DNA from: an uncultured Gemmatimonadota bacterium
Lineage (GTDB): Bacteria; Gemmatimonadota; Gemmatimonadetes; Gemmatimonadales; Gemmatimonadaceae
Length of the DNA stretch: 32,832 nt
Assembly (NCBI GenBank): GCA_946480295.1
Contig: CAMLIT010000039.1
Coordinates: 1-32,832 of the forward strand
Reading direction: 5' to 3'
The first letter of the stretch is position 1. The number at the start of each line of letters is the position of its first letter. Positions 8,215 through 17,096 of the stretch are shown here, one piece after another. The notes under the pieces are model-generated. The model was not told the origin of the DNA. It saw only the letters and a list, made by a program, of their open reading frames with translations, and did no database searches. Made by a program: the position numbers and the translations under genes.

Positions 8215-8584
8215 GGTCGAACTGGTACGCCTTATGTGGCTTGTCTTACAAGAATTTAAGGCTTCGCAGGTGAAGTGAGTTCTTCTCGGCAGGTCACGCC
8301 CAGTTCCGGCTGTTCTCGGCTGGTTTTTGCCCCAAATTTGCCCCAAATCTCGGTAGATCCCGGCAGGTCCGCGCGCCCGTGCCTAAGCCTGTAATGGTAA
8401 TTGTGGCGGCCGGGCGGCGCGAGCCTCCCCCAATCCGGAGCCGCTGCCCGGGGCCGTAGTGCTGGCGCGGCTCGCATACGCGACGCATACGCCTCTCGTC
8501 CGTGGAGACCTCCCTGTTCCTGCGAGACCGCGGACCCGCGCCGGCCCCCTATGCCGTTCGGCCGATCGTTCGGAGGCTGGTACG
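8215..8584. repeat. Left-end flank of the island, repeated at the right end
   Basis: 370 bases without a gene. From 8215 to about 8480 it is colinear with 31344 to about 31600. The clearest block is 8378-8438 against 31503-31563, both 61 bases, 48 identical by hand count. It also carries GCCCCAAATTTGCCCC (8329-8344), which recurs exactly at 31213-31228, just inside the right end. Such shared end sequences are expected of related integrative elements. Confidence 0.65.
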
Positions 8585-9034
8585 GTGGACCTGCAGCCGT
8601 CCCCGTATCCTCCAGCTCCCGTTCCCATGCCTCGTTCATCCGCCGCACCCGGTCAGCTCGAGCTGCCGTTCGGCCCCCGCGAAGCCTTCCCGCCGGCCCC
8701 AGACACCGCGTCGCTCTGCTCCCGGATCGACGCGCGCATGTCCGCCATCACCGCGGCCGCGCTGCCGCGGCTGCGCGCGCAGCGGGCATTCTTCGAAGCC
8801 CTGTGGACGTCCGATCGCGCCGACGCGGTTCTCCTGTTCGCGGACCCGCCCCACCCCATCCGGTGTGCCCCGGCCGGGGCAGACCTTCTCGCCACCGTCC
8901 TCGCGGAAGAGGCAGCCCTCCTGCGCGAGCAGGTGGCCCTCCGCGATCTGCGCGACGCCCTCGATCTCTACCGGGCGCGGACTCAAGGTGCGTTGGGACC
9001 GACCTTCACGATGCACGGGAGAACGGCAGGGTAA
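8585..9034 (+). CDS. Small hypothetical protein at the island's left end
   Basis: 149 residues with a GTG start chosen because GGAGG (8572-8576) lies eight bases upstream; an ATG at 8627 is the alternative. The N-end is proline-rich ('PSPYPPAPVPMP'), then 'QLELPFGP', then a mostly helical part ('SRIDARMSAITAAALPRLRAQRAFFEALW', 'TVLAEEAALLREQVALRDLRDALDLY') that may form a coiled coil. No signal peptide, membrane span or known motif. I do not recognise the family. It is the first gene inside the island and transcribed away from the tRNA. Confidence 0.55.
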   Translation: MDLQPSPYPPAPVPMPRSSAAPGQLELPFGPREAFPPAPDTASLCSRIDARMSAITAAALPRLRAQRAFFEALWTSDRADAVLLFADPPHPIRCAPAGADLLATVLAEEAALLREQVALRDLRDALDLYRARTQGALGPTFTMHGRTAG

Positions 9035-9261
9035 TGCGCGTAGTCGATGGCGTCGGCGATCGGCACTTTACTCAATGCCCATCCCTCTGCTGCAAGTCGT
9101 GACCGCCGCGCCGACCAACCTGCCGCTCGGTTGAAACCGAACGACGCCATCAGGTGCCCCGCTCGCGGGCCCGGGGTTAGGCTCCGCCGCTCCCTTCCAA
9201 CGGGATTTTGCGCAGCGGAGGCTCCGATCGAGCACACGTCGAGCGTCGAAATCCATCACCG

Positions 9262-10839
9262 TCACCTTCGGCCCTGCCCCCCTATCTTCGCGAGCTCCGC
9301 GCCGGCGCGCATGGCCCCGAAGTGCTCCGCCCACCCCGCTGGCGTGGAGTGGTAAAGGGCATCCTGCACTCCCGCGTCGGCACCCTGCTCGAGCAGAAAC
9401 CGCACCATCCCTCCATCGTCGTTTTGCGCGGCGAGATGAAGCGCCGTCACGCCCTCGCCGTGTTGCGCGCCGCCGAACGTGGAGCGCTGATTCACGTCCG
9501 CACCGTGATCCAGCAGCCACTCGACCGCGTCGACCCTCCCCTTCACCGCCGCCCAGACCAGCGGGGTCCCGCGGTACGGATCCGCGCCCACGCGCGCCCC
9601 GCGTCGGACCAGCAGATCCAGCGCTTCGACGCGCCCGCTCTTCGCCGCCCAGACGAGCGCCTCATCGAGGATCTCCTGCGGATCGTCCGACGGATGCCAC
9701 GCCGGCAAGCCGCTGTGCGGGCGGTAGAACGCGCGCTCCGCGAGCGCTTCCGGCGCAACCTCGCCCGCAGCGGGGACAAGCCGCTCGATGAGGTCGAGCC
9801 GGCCGAGTCCCGCCGCCGTTCGCAGATTGGGCGGCAGGATGCCGCGCTCGGCGAGCAGCTCGGCCGTCTCGCCGTGTCCCCAGAAGAGCGCGATGGCGAG
9901 CGGCGTCCCGCCCTCACCATGTGCCGACAAATCGACGCGCGCCCCCGACGCGAGCAGCAGCTCGGTCATGTCTACATCGTTGCGGTACGCGGCCTGGTGC
10001 AGCGGCGTCCAGCCGCGGTCGTTCGCCTGGTTCGGATCGGCTCCGGCGGCGAGCAACATGCGCATGGGCTCGAGCCGGTCGCCTGGTTCATCGTCCGCCG
10101 TTGCCCCAGCGCCTGGAACCGGGGCGCCGGGCCCGGACACCGGACAGGCCACGAGGCTCGCCGCCAGGTTGAGGAGTGTGTTGCCGTTCGTTCCGCGTGC
10201 CCGCGCGAGCTCCGGTTGCGCGTGCAGCAGGGCCCGCGCCTGCGGCCAATCGCGGCGCGGCCAGCGCGCGATCTCGAGCACGTGCAGAAAAGGATCGCTC
10301 GCTTCGCCCTTCGCGAGCCGGTGCAGGTATTCGGTGAAGTGTTCCCACGTGGCGAAGCCGTGTTCGCGCGCGTAGACGACGCGCGCGTCGTCGAGCGTGA
10401 AGCGACCCGCGGCCGCCGCCGAGCGAATCGCCTCGTCGGTCGCGTGCGCGTACGCTGGATGCCAGGCCCTGACCTGGTCCAGCGTCGCGGGCGCGCCGTC
10501 GGAGAGCACCGCGACGAGGCCGCGCGCGCGGTCGTCATAGTACGCGACGTCGCGCTCGATCGGATGCGTCACGCGCGCCCGATGCACCTGCTCGATGTGC
10601 GCCTTGAGCTTCGGCCAGCTCGGGAAGCCGTACTCTCGGGCGATGACGAGCTGCGCGTGGTGCAACGAGAGGCCCGGGTCGCCAGCCGTGGATGGGAATC
10701 GGGGATGGTGGGCCTGGAACCGGGCGAGTGCCGACGGCTCGCCGGCGCGCGCCGCGTGCAGCAGCTCGCGCGCCTGCTTCTTCTGCTGCTCGAGGTTGGG
10801 GACGGCGGGCAGCGCCCGCACGGGATGCGGGTTGGACAT
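9262..10839 (-). CDS. Ankyrin-repeat protein
   Basis: 525 residues. The ATG at 10839 is preceded by AAGGAGG five bases upstream, a strong ribosome site that outweighs a longer frame from 10908. The N-terminal part has two copies of a helical module ('AQLVIAREYGFPSWPKLKAHIE' near residue 65; 'ARVVYAREHGFATWEHFTEYL' near 155), known from bacterial ankyrin proteins. Ankyrin repeats follow: 'NGNTLLNLAAS', 'RGWTPLHQAAYRNDVDMTELLLASGARVD', 'GTPLAIALFWGHGETAELLAERG', 'RGTPLVWAAVKGRVDAVEWLLDHGADVN', 'GVTALHLAAQNDDGGMVRFLLEQGAD'. No secretion signal, so a cytoplasmic protein-binding role is likely; partner unknown. It appears intact. Confidence 0.92.
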   Translation of the reverse strand: MSNPHPVRALPAVPNLEQQKKQARELLHAARAGEPSALARFQAHHPRFPSTAGDPGLSLHHAQLVIAREYGFPSWPKLKAHIEQVHRARVTHPIERDVAYYDDRARGLVAVLSDGAPATLDQVRAWHPAYAHATDEAIRSAAAAGRFTLDDARVVYAREHGFATWEHFTEYLHRLAKGEASDPFLHVLEIARWPRRDWPQARALLHAQPELARARGTNGNTLLNLAASLVACPVSGPGAPVPGAGATADDEPGDRLEPMRMLLAAGADPNQANDRGWTPLHQAAYRNDVDMTELLLASGARVDLSAHGEGGTPLAIALFWGHGETAELLAERGILPPNLRTAAGLGRLDLIERLVPAAGEVAPEALAERAFYRPHSGLPAWHPSDDPQEILDEALVWAAKSGRVEALDLLVRRGARVGADPYRGTPLVWAAVKGRVDAVEWLLDHGADVNQRSTFGGAQHGEGVTALHLAAQNDDGGMVRFLLEQGADAGVQDALYHSTPAGWAEHFGAMRAGAELAKIGGQGRR

Positions 10840-11072
10840 CGGGACCTCCTTCCGTGATGCCCGGCGTCCGCATCCTCGGGCAGAAGAAGGTCGAGTGTCG
10901 TACTTCACGCGACCGGCGAGTGGGCGCGGCCCTTTCCGCGGACTGGGCGCGTGTCGCCGACGCGCTGAAGGGAGTATACGCGCTTCGGGCGGAGGAACAA
11001 GGCGCGCGACCGCAGGTGAGGCTGACAGCGCGACCCACCAGAAGCGCTACAGAAGCACGCGTGTCGGAACGG

Positions 11073-11570
11073 CTAGCGTGCGCTCTCGGTGGCGTGCCGC
11101 AGGAGGCGGCCAGGTGCCCGCGGCAACGCGCAGACCACGAGCGCGAACTGCGGCGCGACCCAGGTGCGTCGGCGCGTGCGCCACTCGCCCTCGAATGGAG
11201 AACGCGTCACCGTGTGCATCCGCAGCTCTGGCAGGAGCGCGCCGAGTCGCCCGAACCCGAGCTCTACGCGGCCAGCGTAGCGCAGCGCGTCGCCCTCAGG
11301 GATGCCGACGAGCAACGCCTCGATGCGGCCGACCGCGTCGTGCTCGATGCCACTGATGACGACCGTGTACGTACGCCAACGCGTGACCTCGAGCCAGTCA
11401 CACGCCAGCTCACCCGGGCGGTAGTTGCTGTCCGCCCGCTTCGACACGATTCCCTCGATTCCGAGGTCATCCACGCGGTTGAAGAAGGCCGGGCCGTCGC
11501 CCACGACGTGTGCGCAGTAGCGCAGTCGCGCGGGCCCGCCCGCGAGCGCGCGCTCGAGCGCGGCCTTCCG
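11073..11570 (-). pseudogene. ATP-dependent DNA ligase, C-terminal fragment (LigD/LigC-type)
   Basis: The frame carries ligase motif IV and the region after it: 'DLGIEGIVSKRADSNYRPG' (family: GxEGxVxKxxxxxYxPGxR), 'CDWLEVTRW' in place of motif V, and an OB-fold region with 'ALRYAGRVELGFG' and 'RTWVAPQFALVV', then 'GRLLRHATESAR' and stop. The adenylation domain with the catalytic lysine is absent: upstream of about residue 22 the frame meets a receiver-domain fragment on the opposite strand. It cannot be an active ligase. The motif V region lacks the usual Lys (family 'WxKxK'), consistent with decay. Confidence 0.8.
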
Positions 11571-11845
11571 GCGTCGCGGAGGCCGCTCGCCTGCTGGAGG
11601 AACACGGGGACGCGATCGCTCTCGTCCTCACGGACGTTATCATGCCGGCGGAGAGCGGCCGGGCGCTCGGTGAGCATGTGGCGGCGCACCATCCGAGCAC
11701 GCCAGTGCTCTACATGTCCGGCTACATGGACGACGAGATCCTCAGACGCGGGCTGGGAACGCCCGGCGTTACCCTGATCGAGAAGCCGTTCACGAGCGAG
11801 CGGTTGACGAGCGCCATCCGGCATGCGCTCGACGGCCGTGGATGA
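11571..11845 (+). pseudogene. Receiver domain fragment, C-terminal part of a hybrid kinase or regulator
   Basis: The + strand frame has the back half of a CheY-like receiver: 'ALVLTDVIMPAESGRALGEH' (phospho-acceptor Asp), 'TPVLYMSGYMDDEILRRGLG' and 'LIEKPFTSERLTSAIRHAL' (conserved Lys). It closely resembles the receiver end of the five-PAS kinase at 20026-23841 ('VVYMSGYTDDEILRRGL', 'FLEKPFTLERLS'). The first beta strand and acidic pocket are missing, and a ligase fragment begins head-on at this point. I read it as the tail of a deleted paralogous hybrid kinase. Confidence 0.75.
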
Positions 11846-12266
11846 GCATCGGGGTCGTGCGGTAATGAGCGGGAATCCTCGGCAGATCGGCACTCGTCTC
11901 GCAATGGTCTAGGAGCAGCGCGACCGAGTGTGGCGCGAGGCGCGGTTCGGGATCGTCCTCGGTGACGGTGCCGTCCTTTGGTGGATCCCCGCTGGTGGAT
12001 GCGTCTCCCGGAAGCACTCGCTAGGCCTCCTGGTCACCGGGCCCGTCTACCATATCGCGCGGGCGATCCCGCGCGACGGGCGAACGCCGACACGGCGTCC
12101 GGTAACCGCTGATCGGATGATACCACCCCCGATTCGCGCTCTTTGCCGGTTGGCCGTCGTGTCACCGTTGCCCCGCGGCATCGCCCACGCGCACTGGCGG
12201 GCGCCGAGTCTGGCCTCGGTATCGCACAGCGGCCAAGCGATGTCTCGCCAGCATCCACTGGATGGG
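11846..12266. other. Stretch without a recognisable gene
   Basis: Open frames exist on both strands but none has a family motif, ribosome site or convincing hydrophobicity pattern. It sits between gene fragments, so decayed coding DNA is likely. Confidence 0.5.
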
Positions 12267-12680
12267 TCAGCGCGTCCCCGGACGATCCTGACGCCCCGCG
12301 AGCAGGGCGCCGGACTGCTCCAGCGCACGCTGGATGTCTCGCGCCAGGCACATGCGCGTCGTGAGCGGAAGGTCGGCCGTCGAGGCATGACAGGCCAGCA
12401 CCTCCTCGATCACCAAGCGATACTGGTTGCACAGGACGGGATCGCTGCGTGACGGCTCGTCGACGGCCGAGCGCTCCGGCAGCCGAGCGTTCGGAACGTC
12501 GACACCCATCGTCTGCACTGCCGCGTTAGCGGATCTCTTCATGCTCGACTCCGAGAGGCGACGAGCGATCCGTTCGGCCCGCCAGCCCGTATCCTCGCCA
12601 GCCTCGGTTGCATCGGAACAGTGCCGTCCCACCATCGGTGCCGCAATGGCCTCAACCCTCCGCTGGTTCGCACCGCTCAT
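12267..12680 (-). CDS. Possible small hypothetical protein
   Basis: A 137-residue frame on the - strand. Its C-terminal half reads like a real helical protein ('DPVLCNQYRLVIEEVLACHASTADLPLTTRMCLARDIQRALEQSGALLA'-type pattern, about residues 80-128), while the N-terminal half is less convincing and the start is uncertain. No known motif. It lies just downstream of a stand-alone receiver gene on the same strand. It may be real, a remnant, or chance. Confidence 0.3.
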   Translation of the reverse strand: MSGANQRRVEAIAAPMVGRHCSDATEAGEDTGWRAERIARRLSESSMKRSANAAVQTMGVDVPNARLPERSAVDEPSRSDPVLCNQYRLVIEEVLACHASTADLPLTTRMCLARDIQRALEQSGALLAGRQDRPGTR

Positions 12681-12750
12681 TTTCAGCTGGGCACGTCGGA
12701 GGCGCGAGAGGAGCGCGTCGCGGCCGTCGTCGCTCCGCTCATGCGCATAC

Positions 12751-13122
12751 TCAGGCGGCGGGCGCCACAGGCGGTGACGGCGAGCCGCTCCCGACTAGTT
12801 CCGCGACGTGCCACAGGAGGTTCATCGCGGTGAATGGCTTCCGCAGCCCTCGCGGACCGACGTTCGCGTGACCCGACATATATAGCACCGGCACCGGGCG
12901 AGCGGCGCGTCGCACCATGTCCTCGCCCGACATGTCCGGCAGCCCGACATCGACCACCATCAGGTCAACCGTGGTCGACGGGTCGGCCATCGCGTCGAGT
13001 GCCGTCCTCCCGTCCTGTGCGGTGATCACGTGGTAGCGCGCCGCGCGAAGCACGTGCGCGCAGGCGCGGAGGAACGGGCGATCATCATCAACGAGGAGAA
13101 CGACGGGAGAGATCAAGGGCAT
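12751..13122 (-). CDS. Stand-alone response regulator receiver protein
   Basis: 123 residues, a CheY-like receiver with no output domain. Acidic pocket 'LLVDDDRP' near residue 11-14, phospho-acceptor Asp58 in 'LMVVDVGLPDMSGED', 'PVLYMSGHA' with the signalling Ser, and Lys95 in 'RKPF'. The start at 13122 is chosen because the domain begins six residues later; a longer frame from 13176 would run through a palindrome. The tail 'PVAPAA' resembles that of the receiver at 19380-19790 ('TMAPAA'), so the two are paralogues. The cognate kinase is unknown; the hybrid kinases in this island are candidates. Confidence 0.85.
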   Translation of the reverse strand: MPLISPVVLLVDDDRPFLRACAHVLRAARYHVITAQDGRTALDAMADPSTTVDLMVVDVGLPDMSGEDMVRRAARPVPVLYMSGHANVGPRGLRKPFTAMNLLWHVAELVGSGSPSPPVAPAA

Positions 13123-13147
13123 GGTGGCGACACTCACGGTGTGGGCA

Positions 13148-13169
13148 AACCTAACGGAGCCGTTAGGTT
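13148..13169. promoter_or_regulatory. Perfect inverted repeat upstream of the receiver gene
   Basis: AACCTAACGG and CCGTTAGGTT are exact complements separated by AG. The element lies 26-47 bases upstream of the receiver ATG, where an operator or leader hairpin would act. A TAA ending a short - strand frame falls inside it. Confidence 0.5.
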
Positions 13170-13733
13170 GATCCATCGGCGAATCCTTGAGCCTCGCCTA
13201 CGATGCCGTCGGAGAGAGCCTGACGGGACGGTGAGGCGAGTGCCTCGAACTCCGCGAGGACTTCATGCGCAAGCCAGCCCTGGCGGCGGCGTTCATCCAC
13301 GAAGCCCACAAGGGAGCTTCGCTGTTTCTTGCTTGGACTTCGACCTGGCCGGCGGCCGACGCGATCAGTCGCGCCACTTCACGCACGTGCGGCGCGATCG
13401 CCGCATCATCGGCGTTGTCGGGACTGTGCGGCCCAGCCATGTCGGAGGGCGACTGCGAGGCGGGAGGGAGCACGAGCATCTGCGCCAGAACAATAGCTGA
13501 GGTTATTGTAGGGCAAGCCACGGCTCGCGGGCACTGGTGAGATTCCGGTCGGGGTGTACGGAAATTCCCGGACCCGATTCGCGCAGGAGATCTGAAGGGT
13601 ACTCGCAGTCGAGTTGCCGATTCGCCGAGCGCCCGTCCGCAGCTGCGTGGTCCTTGGGCGCGCTCTGCGAGACCACCTCAACTGCTCAGTAGTCCAAGCG
13701 GTGAGCGACTGCCCGGCGTTGCTGCATCACCCT
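13170..13733. other. Region with a possible frameshifted small gene remnant
   Basis: No intact recognisable gene. On the - strand a frame ending at 13198 contains 'APHVREVARLIASAAGQVEVQARNSEAPLWASW'. An adjacent frame ending at 13163 contains 'VDERRRQGWLAHEVLAEF', protein-like and with a 'GWLAxE' string like the small protein family elsewhere in the island. One small gene split by a frameshift could explain both, but this is weak. Confidence 0.3.
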
Positions 13734-16700
13734 CTAGCGTTGTCCCCTCAAATAGCGATCGCGCGCCGCCAGCTCATCTGGCGTGAGCGGCGCCGGCTCG
13801 GGAACGCGGAGTACCTGGCCGGCGACGATCACATCCGGGTCCTTGATCTGGTCGAGGTTCGCGAGCCAGATCTTGGGCCAGAGCCGTGCGTCGCCGTACA
13901 TGATCCGGGCGACGGACATCAACCCTACGTCCCATCGCGTGACCGTGTAGGTATGGCGAACGACCGGCGGCCGCCAGGCCGCCGGCGGGGTGATGCGGGA
14001 TCGCGTCGCCGGACCGCTGTGCGCGATGTAGTCATCGCGCGCGCGGATATCTGCCGATGTCAACGGCCCCGGGTCGGGCACGACGAGCACCAATCCTGGC
14101 CGCAGCTGATCGGGGTCGGGGAGCTGCCAGCGATTCGCGAGCCAGATGCGCGGCCACAGCGAGCCATCGCCATACATCGCACGTGCAATGGACACGAGAC
14201 TCGCATCCCACCGCGACACGGTGTATCGGTGCGGCGCGCCGACCCCATGGTCGATCGAGGGCCTCGGGATCACGGATCGTCGTGGGCTCGTCGCCCGTGC
14301 CGTTGTTCCTTCCGGCGCCGCATTGATCGGCAGGCTGCCGGGAGGAGAGGTCACGGACAGATTGGCCTCGGCCACGATTTCGACGCGTCGTGTCGGCACG
14401 ATCTGGAGCGCGAGCGTGCTGACCCTGCCGGGCCGAATATCGACGGTGCGCGGGCCACCGAAGAGCCCGGTATGCGGAGGCAGGCCGTCGCTCGGCAGCG
14501 TGAGCTCCCAACGCCCTGGTAGCAACCGCGCGATCGTGAACTGCCCCCAATCGTCGGTCGACGCGCGCACCGTATCGGCTCCGGACGTGAGCTGTATGAC
14601 CGCGCCCGCCATCGGTCCGACATCCTGAAGCCGGAGGCTATCCCCCGTGCTCAGCGGGGCGTCATCACGCGGCGCAGCCTGCCGCACGACACCGCGGATG
14701 CCCCCCGCACGAGCCACGATGATCTGGATCTGGCGCTCCTCACCCGATTCGGCAGCGATCGCGAGTGGCGTCTCCGGCACCGTGGTCCGCTTGGCGCCAA
14801 GGGTCCTCGGGTCGATCTCGAGATAATGCGTGCCCGAGCGGAGCCCCGAGAACGTGACGTCGCCCTGCGCGTTCGCGACGCGAAGCTGGTCGTCCAGTCG
14901 CACCAGTGCTCCGCGGAGCGGCGCGTTGGCATCACGGTCGCCCACGTGCACCTGCAGGGTGGCGGCATCGCTCGCCGCCCCCACGGGCACCTTGACCGGC
15001 ATGCGGTACTCGAATTCGCTCTTGGGCTGCCAGAATGGTCCGGCATCCGAAGCCGACGCCGATCGCGCGCGCCAGCTCGCGCGATGGCCAAACGCCAGGT
15101 CCTGCGACACGCCGATGTCGAGGATGGACCAGACGCGTGGTGCCGGGCGGCCGTACCGTGTCGTGCTGACGGACGCGCTGAATCGCGTGCCGGTGCGCAA
15201 CCGGAGGGCACCACGCGCGGTGATGCCCAGCCGATCATCGTCCACGAGCGAGTAGGGCCCCATGCCGGTCGTGCGCTCGACCGAGAAGGAGAACGATGTG
15301 CGCTGCTCGCTGATGCCGCCGATCGCGACGAGGCGTCGGAAGGGATACCGCGCGGTCGGTCCGTCGGTGGTCGTGGTGCCCTGCTCCGCCGAGCCGCGAA
15401 GGTATTTCGCGCCCAGCGTCAGACCGGCATTCAGGCGAAGAGACGTGGACTCACGCCCGAGTGGACCGCCGGTGGGTTGTCCCACCATGGCCATCCCGGA
15501 CTCCGTCACGTCACGCAGTGAGATGCCCAGCGCGTCGCCCCAGGCCACACCGCCCTCCACGCTGCGGCGACTACCAATGGCCTGCTGCCGTCGCAAGGAC
15601 GGGCGATTCGCGCGCTCGTTGGCGAAGCTGCCGGTGAGCGACCACGCGGCATCGGGATGCAGCGTCAGCGTTCCGTCCGTCGAACTCGTGCCGCGCATCT
15701 GTCCCGGCAGGCTCGAGTCGGCGCTCGCTCGCCGAAGTGTGTACGCGAGCACGCCGGTGCTGCCCCACGCATGCAGCGCGTATCCGGTACCCTGCTTCGC
15801 GCCCTGTCCGCCAAACGCGTATTCGCCCTCCACCGAGGCCCAAGGACTGGGCCGAAGCGTCCCGTGCGCCATCCAGATCGCGGCGGCATCGAAGCCGTCG
15901 CGATGCCGATAGCCGATGCCTACGAGCGACTGGAGTGGGAGCTGGACACTCAGGCGAAGGGTGCGATCGCTCTCGTGGGTATACGCGTACGCCCTTCGAT
16001 CCCGGGTCGCACTTGCACCGATCGTGAGTACACCCGCCGACATCTCCGCGTCCGCGCCGAAGCCCGGTTGCCCCGCGAGGCCCAACGCGCTGTATTCGTA
16101 CGCCTGATCGCCGACCTGCACCTGGTAACGCGGATTCCGGAGGCCGACCCGGTATTCATCCTGCGCGCCAAACGGGGACCCGTCATTCCCCGGTCCTCTC
16201 AGCAGAAAGTCGACCGAGGTCCGTCCAGTGGCACTGACCAAACCGCCTCCCTGGAGCTCGCCACTGAGCGCCCCGGTGTTGTCGATGCGCCGAACGGAGA
16301 GCTCCGCCGGAACGTGGCGAAATCGTGAGACCGTAGGGGCGTGCGTCGGAATGAGCGCCACCACGCTGACGGCGGGTGCCGGCCGGGCCGTGTCGCCGAT
16401 CACTGTAGCGGCGAGGCGCACACGATGGCTGGTGGATTGGGCCACGCGGTCGCTCGGATGCACCTCGGCATGTATGACGGCATTCGTCCCGGCCTCCAGA
16501 CGCAGCGCGGTGCGGTCAAGCTGCACGGGTACACTGTCGCTTGCCGTGGCAGCGAGCCGCACGTCCACCTTGCCGTTCCCGCCGTTATGCACCGTGAACT
16601 CGACAGTGTAGTGCTGGCCGGCGACGGCGTAGGTCGGCGCCGCACGGACGGAGCACTCCACGTCGCGCCGCTCGGGAACCAGGACGATCACCGAATCGAC

Positions 16701-17093
16701 GGCGGAGGTCCCGAGCAGCCGATACCGGACGGTCCATCCGCCCGCGGGCGCGTTCGCAGGGATCGCGATCCGTGAGAGCGCGAGTTCGTCCGAGTGCGGC
16801 GCGAGCATCATCGCGGGATCCGTGATGATCAACCGCCATCCGCGCGGTAGCTCGAGCGCGCCCTGAATACGTCTCGCATCCGGGAGGTCGTTCCGGACCC
16901 GAAAGCGGAGCGTGGCGTTGGCGCCCGGCGCCGCGTTGAGTTGTGCAGGGCCGAGGCGCTGCACGACCAACCCGCGCGAACCACGGCGTGCTCCTCCGAC
17001 CGTTTGGGCGCCCGCCCCGCGCGCCGCCGCGAACGCGAGCACTCCGGCCGTGATGGCCCGGAGCGCGCGGCGCCGCCCACTCCCGATACGCAA
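13734..17093 (-). CDS. Usher-like outer-membrane beta-barrel protein with two LysM domains
   Basis: 1119 residues from a TTG three bases after the upstream stop (same-strand operon). Order: signal peptide 1-30 ('ITAGVLAFAAARGAGAQ'); two Ig/NEW3-like domains (about 40-140, 145-245; 'LRFRVRNDLPDA', 'YTVEFTVHNGGNG'); a 255-700 region of alternating amphipathic strands with repeated aromatic ends, read as a beta-barrel ('EYRVGLRNPRYQVQVGD', 'YALHAWGSTGVLAYTLRR'); a small beta domain (705-790, 'GALVRLDDQLRVANAQGDVTFSGL'); a carboxypeptidase-regulatory-like domain (795-900); two LysM domains (955-1007 and 1047-1098, 'YTVSRWDASLVSIARAMYGD' and its near-copy). The barrel followed by small beta domains resembles fimbrial ushers; C-terminal LysM would bind peptidoglycan. 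Usher role is inference; a generic outer-membrane scaffold is the alternative. Confidence 0.7.
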   Translation of the reverse strand: MRIGSGRRRALRAITAGVLAFAAARGAGAQTVGGARRGSRGLVVQRLGPAQLNAAPGANATLRFRVRNDLPDARRIQGALELPRGWRLIITDPAMMLAPHSDELALSRIAIPANAPAGGWTVRYRLLGTSAVDSVIVLVPERRDVECSVRAAPTYAVAGQHYTVEFTVHNGGNGKVDVRLAATASDSVPVQLDRTALRLEAGTNAVIHAEVHPSDRVAQSTSHRVRLAATVIGDTARPAPAVSVVALIPTHAPTVSRFRHVPAELSVRRIDNTGALSGELQGGGLVSATGRTSVDFLLRGPGNDGSPFGAQDEYRVGLRNPRYQVQVGDQAYEYSALGLAGQPGFGADAEMSAGVLTIGASATRDRRAYAYTHESDRTLRLSVQLPLQSLVGIGYRHRDGFDAAAIWMAHGTLRPSPWASVEGEYAFGGQGAKQGTGYALHAWGSTGVLAYTLRRASADSSLPGQMRGTSSTDGTLTLHPDAAWSLTGSFANERANRPSLRRQQAIGSRRSVEGGVAWGDALGISLRDVTESGMAMVGQPTGGPLGRESTSLRLNAGLTLGAKYLRGSAEQGTTTTDGPTARYPFRRLVAIGGISEQRTSFSFSVERTTGMGPYSLVDDDRLGITARGALRLRTGTRFSASVSTTRYGRPAPRVWSILDIGVSQDLAFGHRASWRARSASASDAGPFWQPKSEFEYRMPVKVPVGAASDAATLQVHVGDRDANAPLRGALVRLDDQLRVANAQGDVTFSGLRSGTHYLEIDPRTLGAKRTTVPETPLAIAAESGEERQIQIIVARAGGIRGVVRQAAPRDDAPLSTGDSLRLQDVGPMAGAVIQLTSGADTVRASTDDWGQFTIARLLPGRWELTLPSDGLPPHTGLFGGPRTVDIRPGRVSTLALQIVPTRRVEIVAEANLSVTSPPGSLPINAAPEGTTARATSPRRSVIPRPSIDHGVGAPHRYTVSRWDASLVSIARAMYGDGSLWPRIWLANRWQLPDPDQLRPGLVLVVPDPGPLTSADIRARDDYIAHSGPATRSRITPPAAWRPPVVRHTYTVTRWDVGLMSVARIMYGDARLWPKIWLANLDQIKDPDVIVAGQVLRVPEPAPLTPDELAARDRYLRGQR

Positions 17094-17096
17094 CGA

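Noticed and set aside
8256..8648. - strand frame beside the tRNA as an integrase C-terminus ('IWGKFGAKTS')
   Set aside because: No recombinase catalytic residues and the frame overlaps the well-supported gene at 8585; the string comes from the repeated 16-mer.
9208..10857. 549-residue + strand frame opposite the ankyrin gene
   Set aside because: Arg-rich antisense shadow; the - strand has ankyrin motifs and a perfect ribosome site.
15562..16328. Several + strand frames opposite the outer-membrane protein
   Set aside because: Arg/Ala/Pro-rich antisense shadows without start signals.
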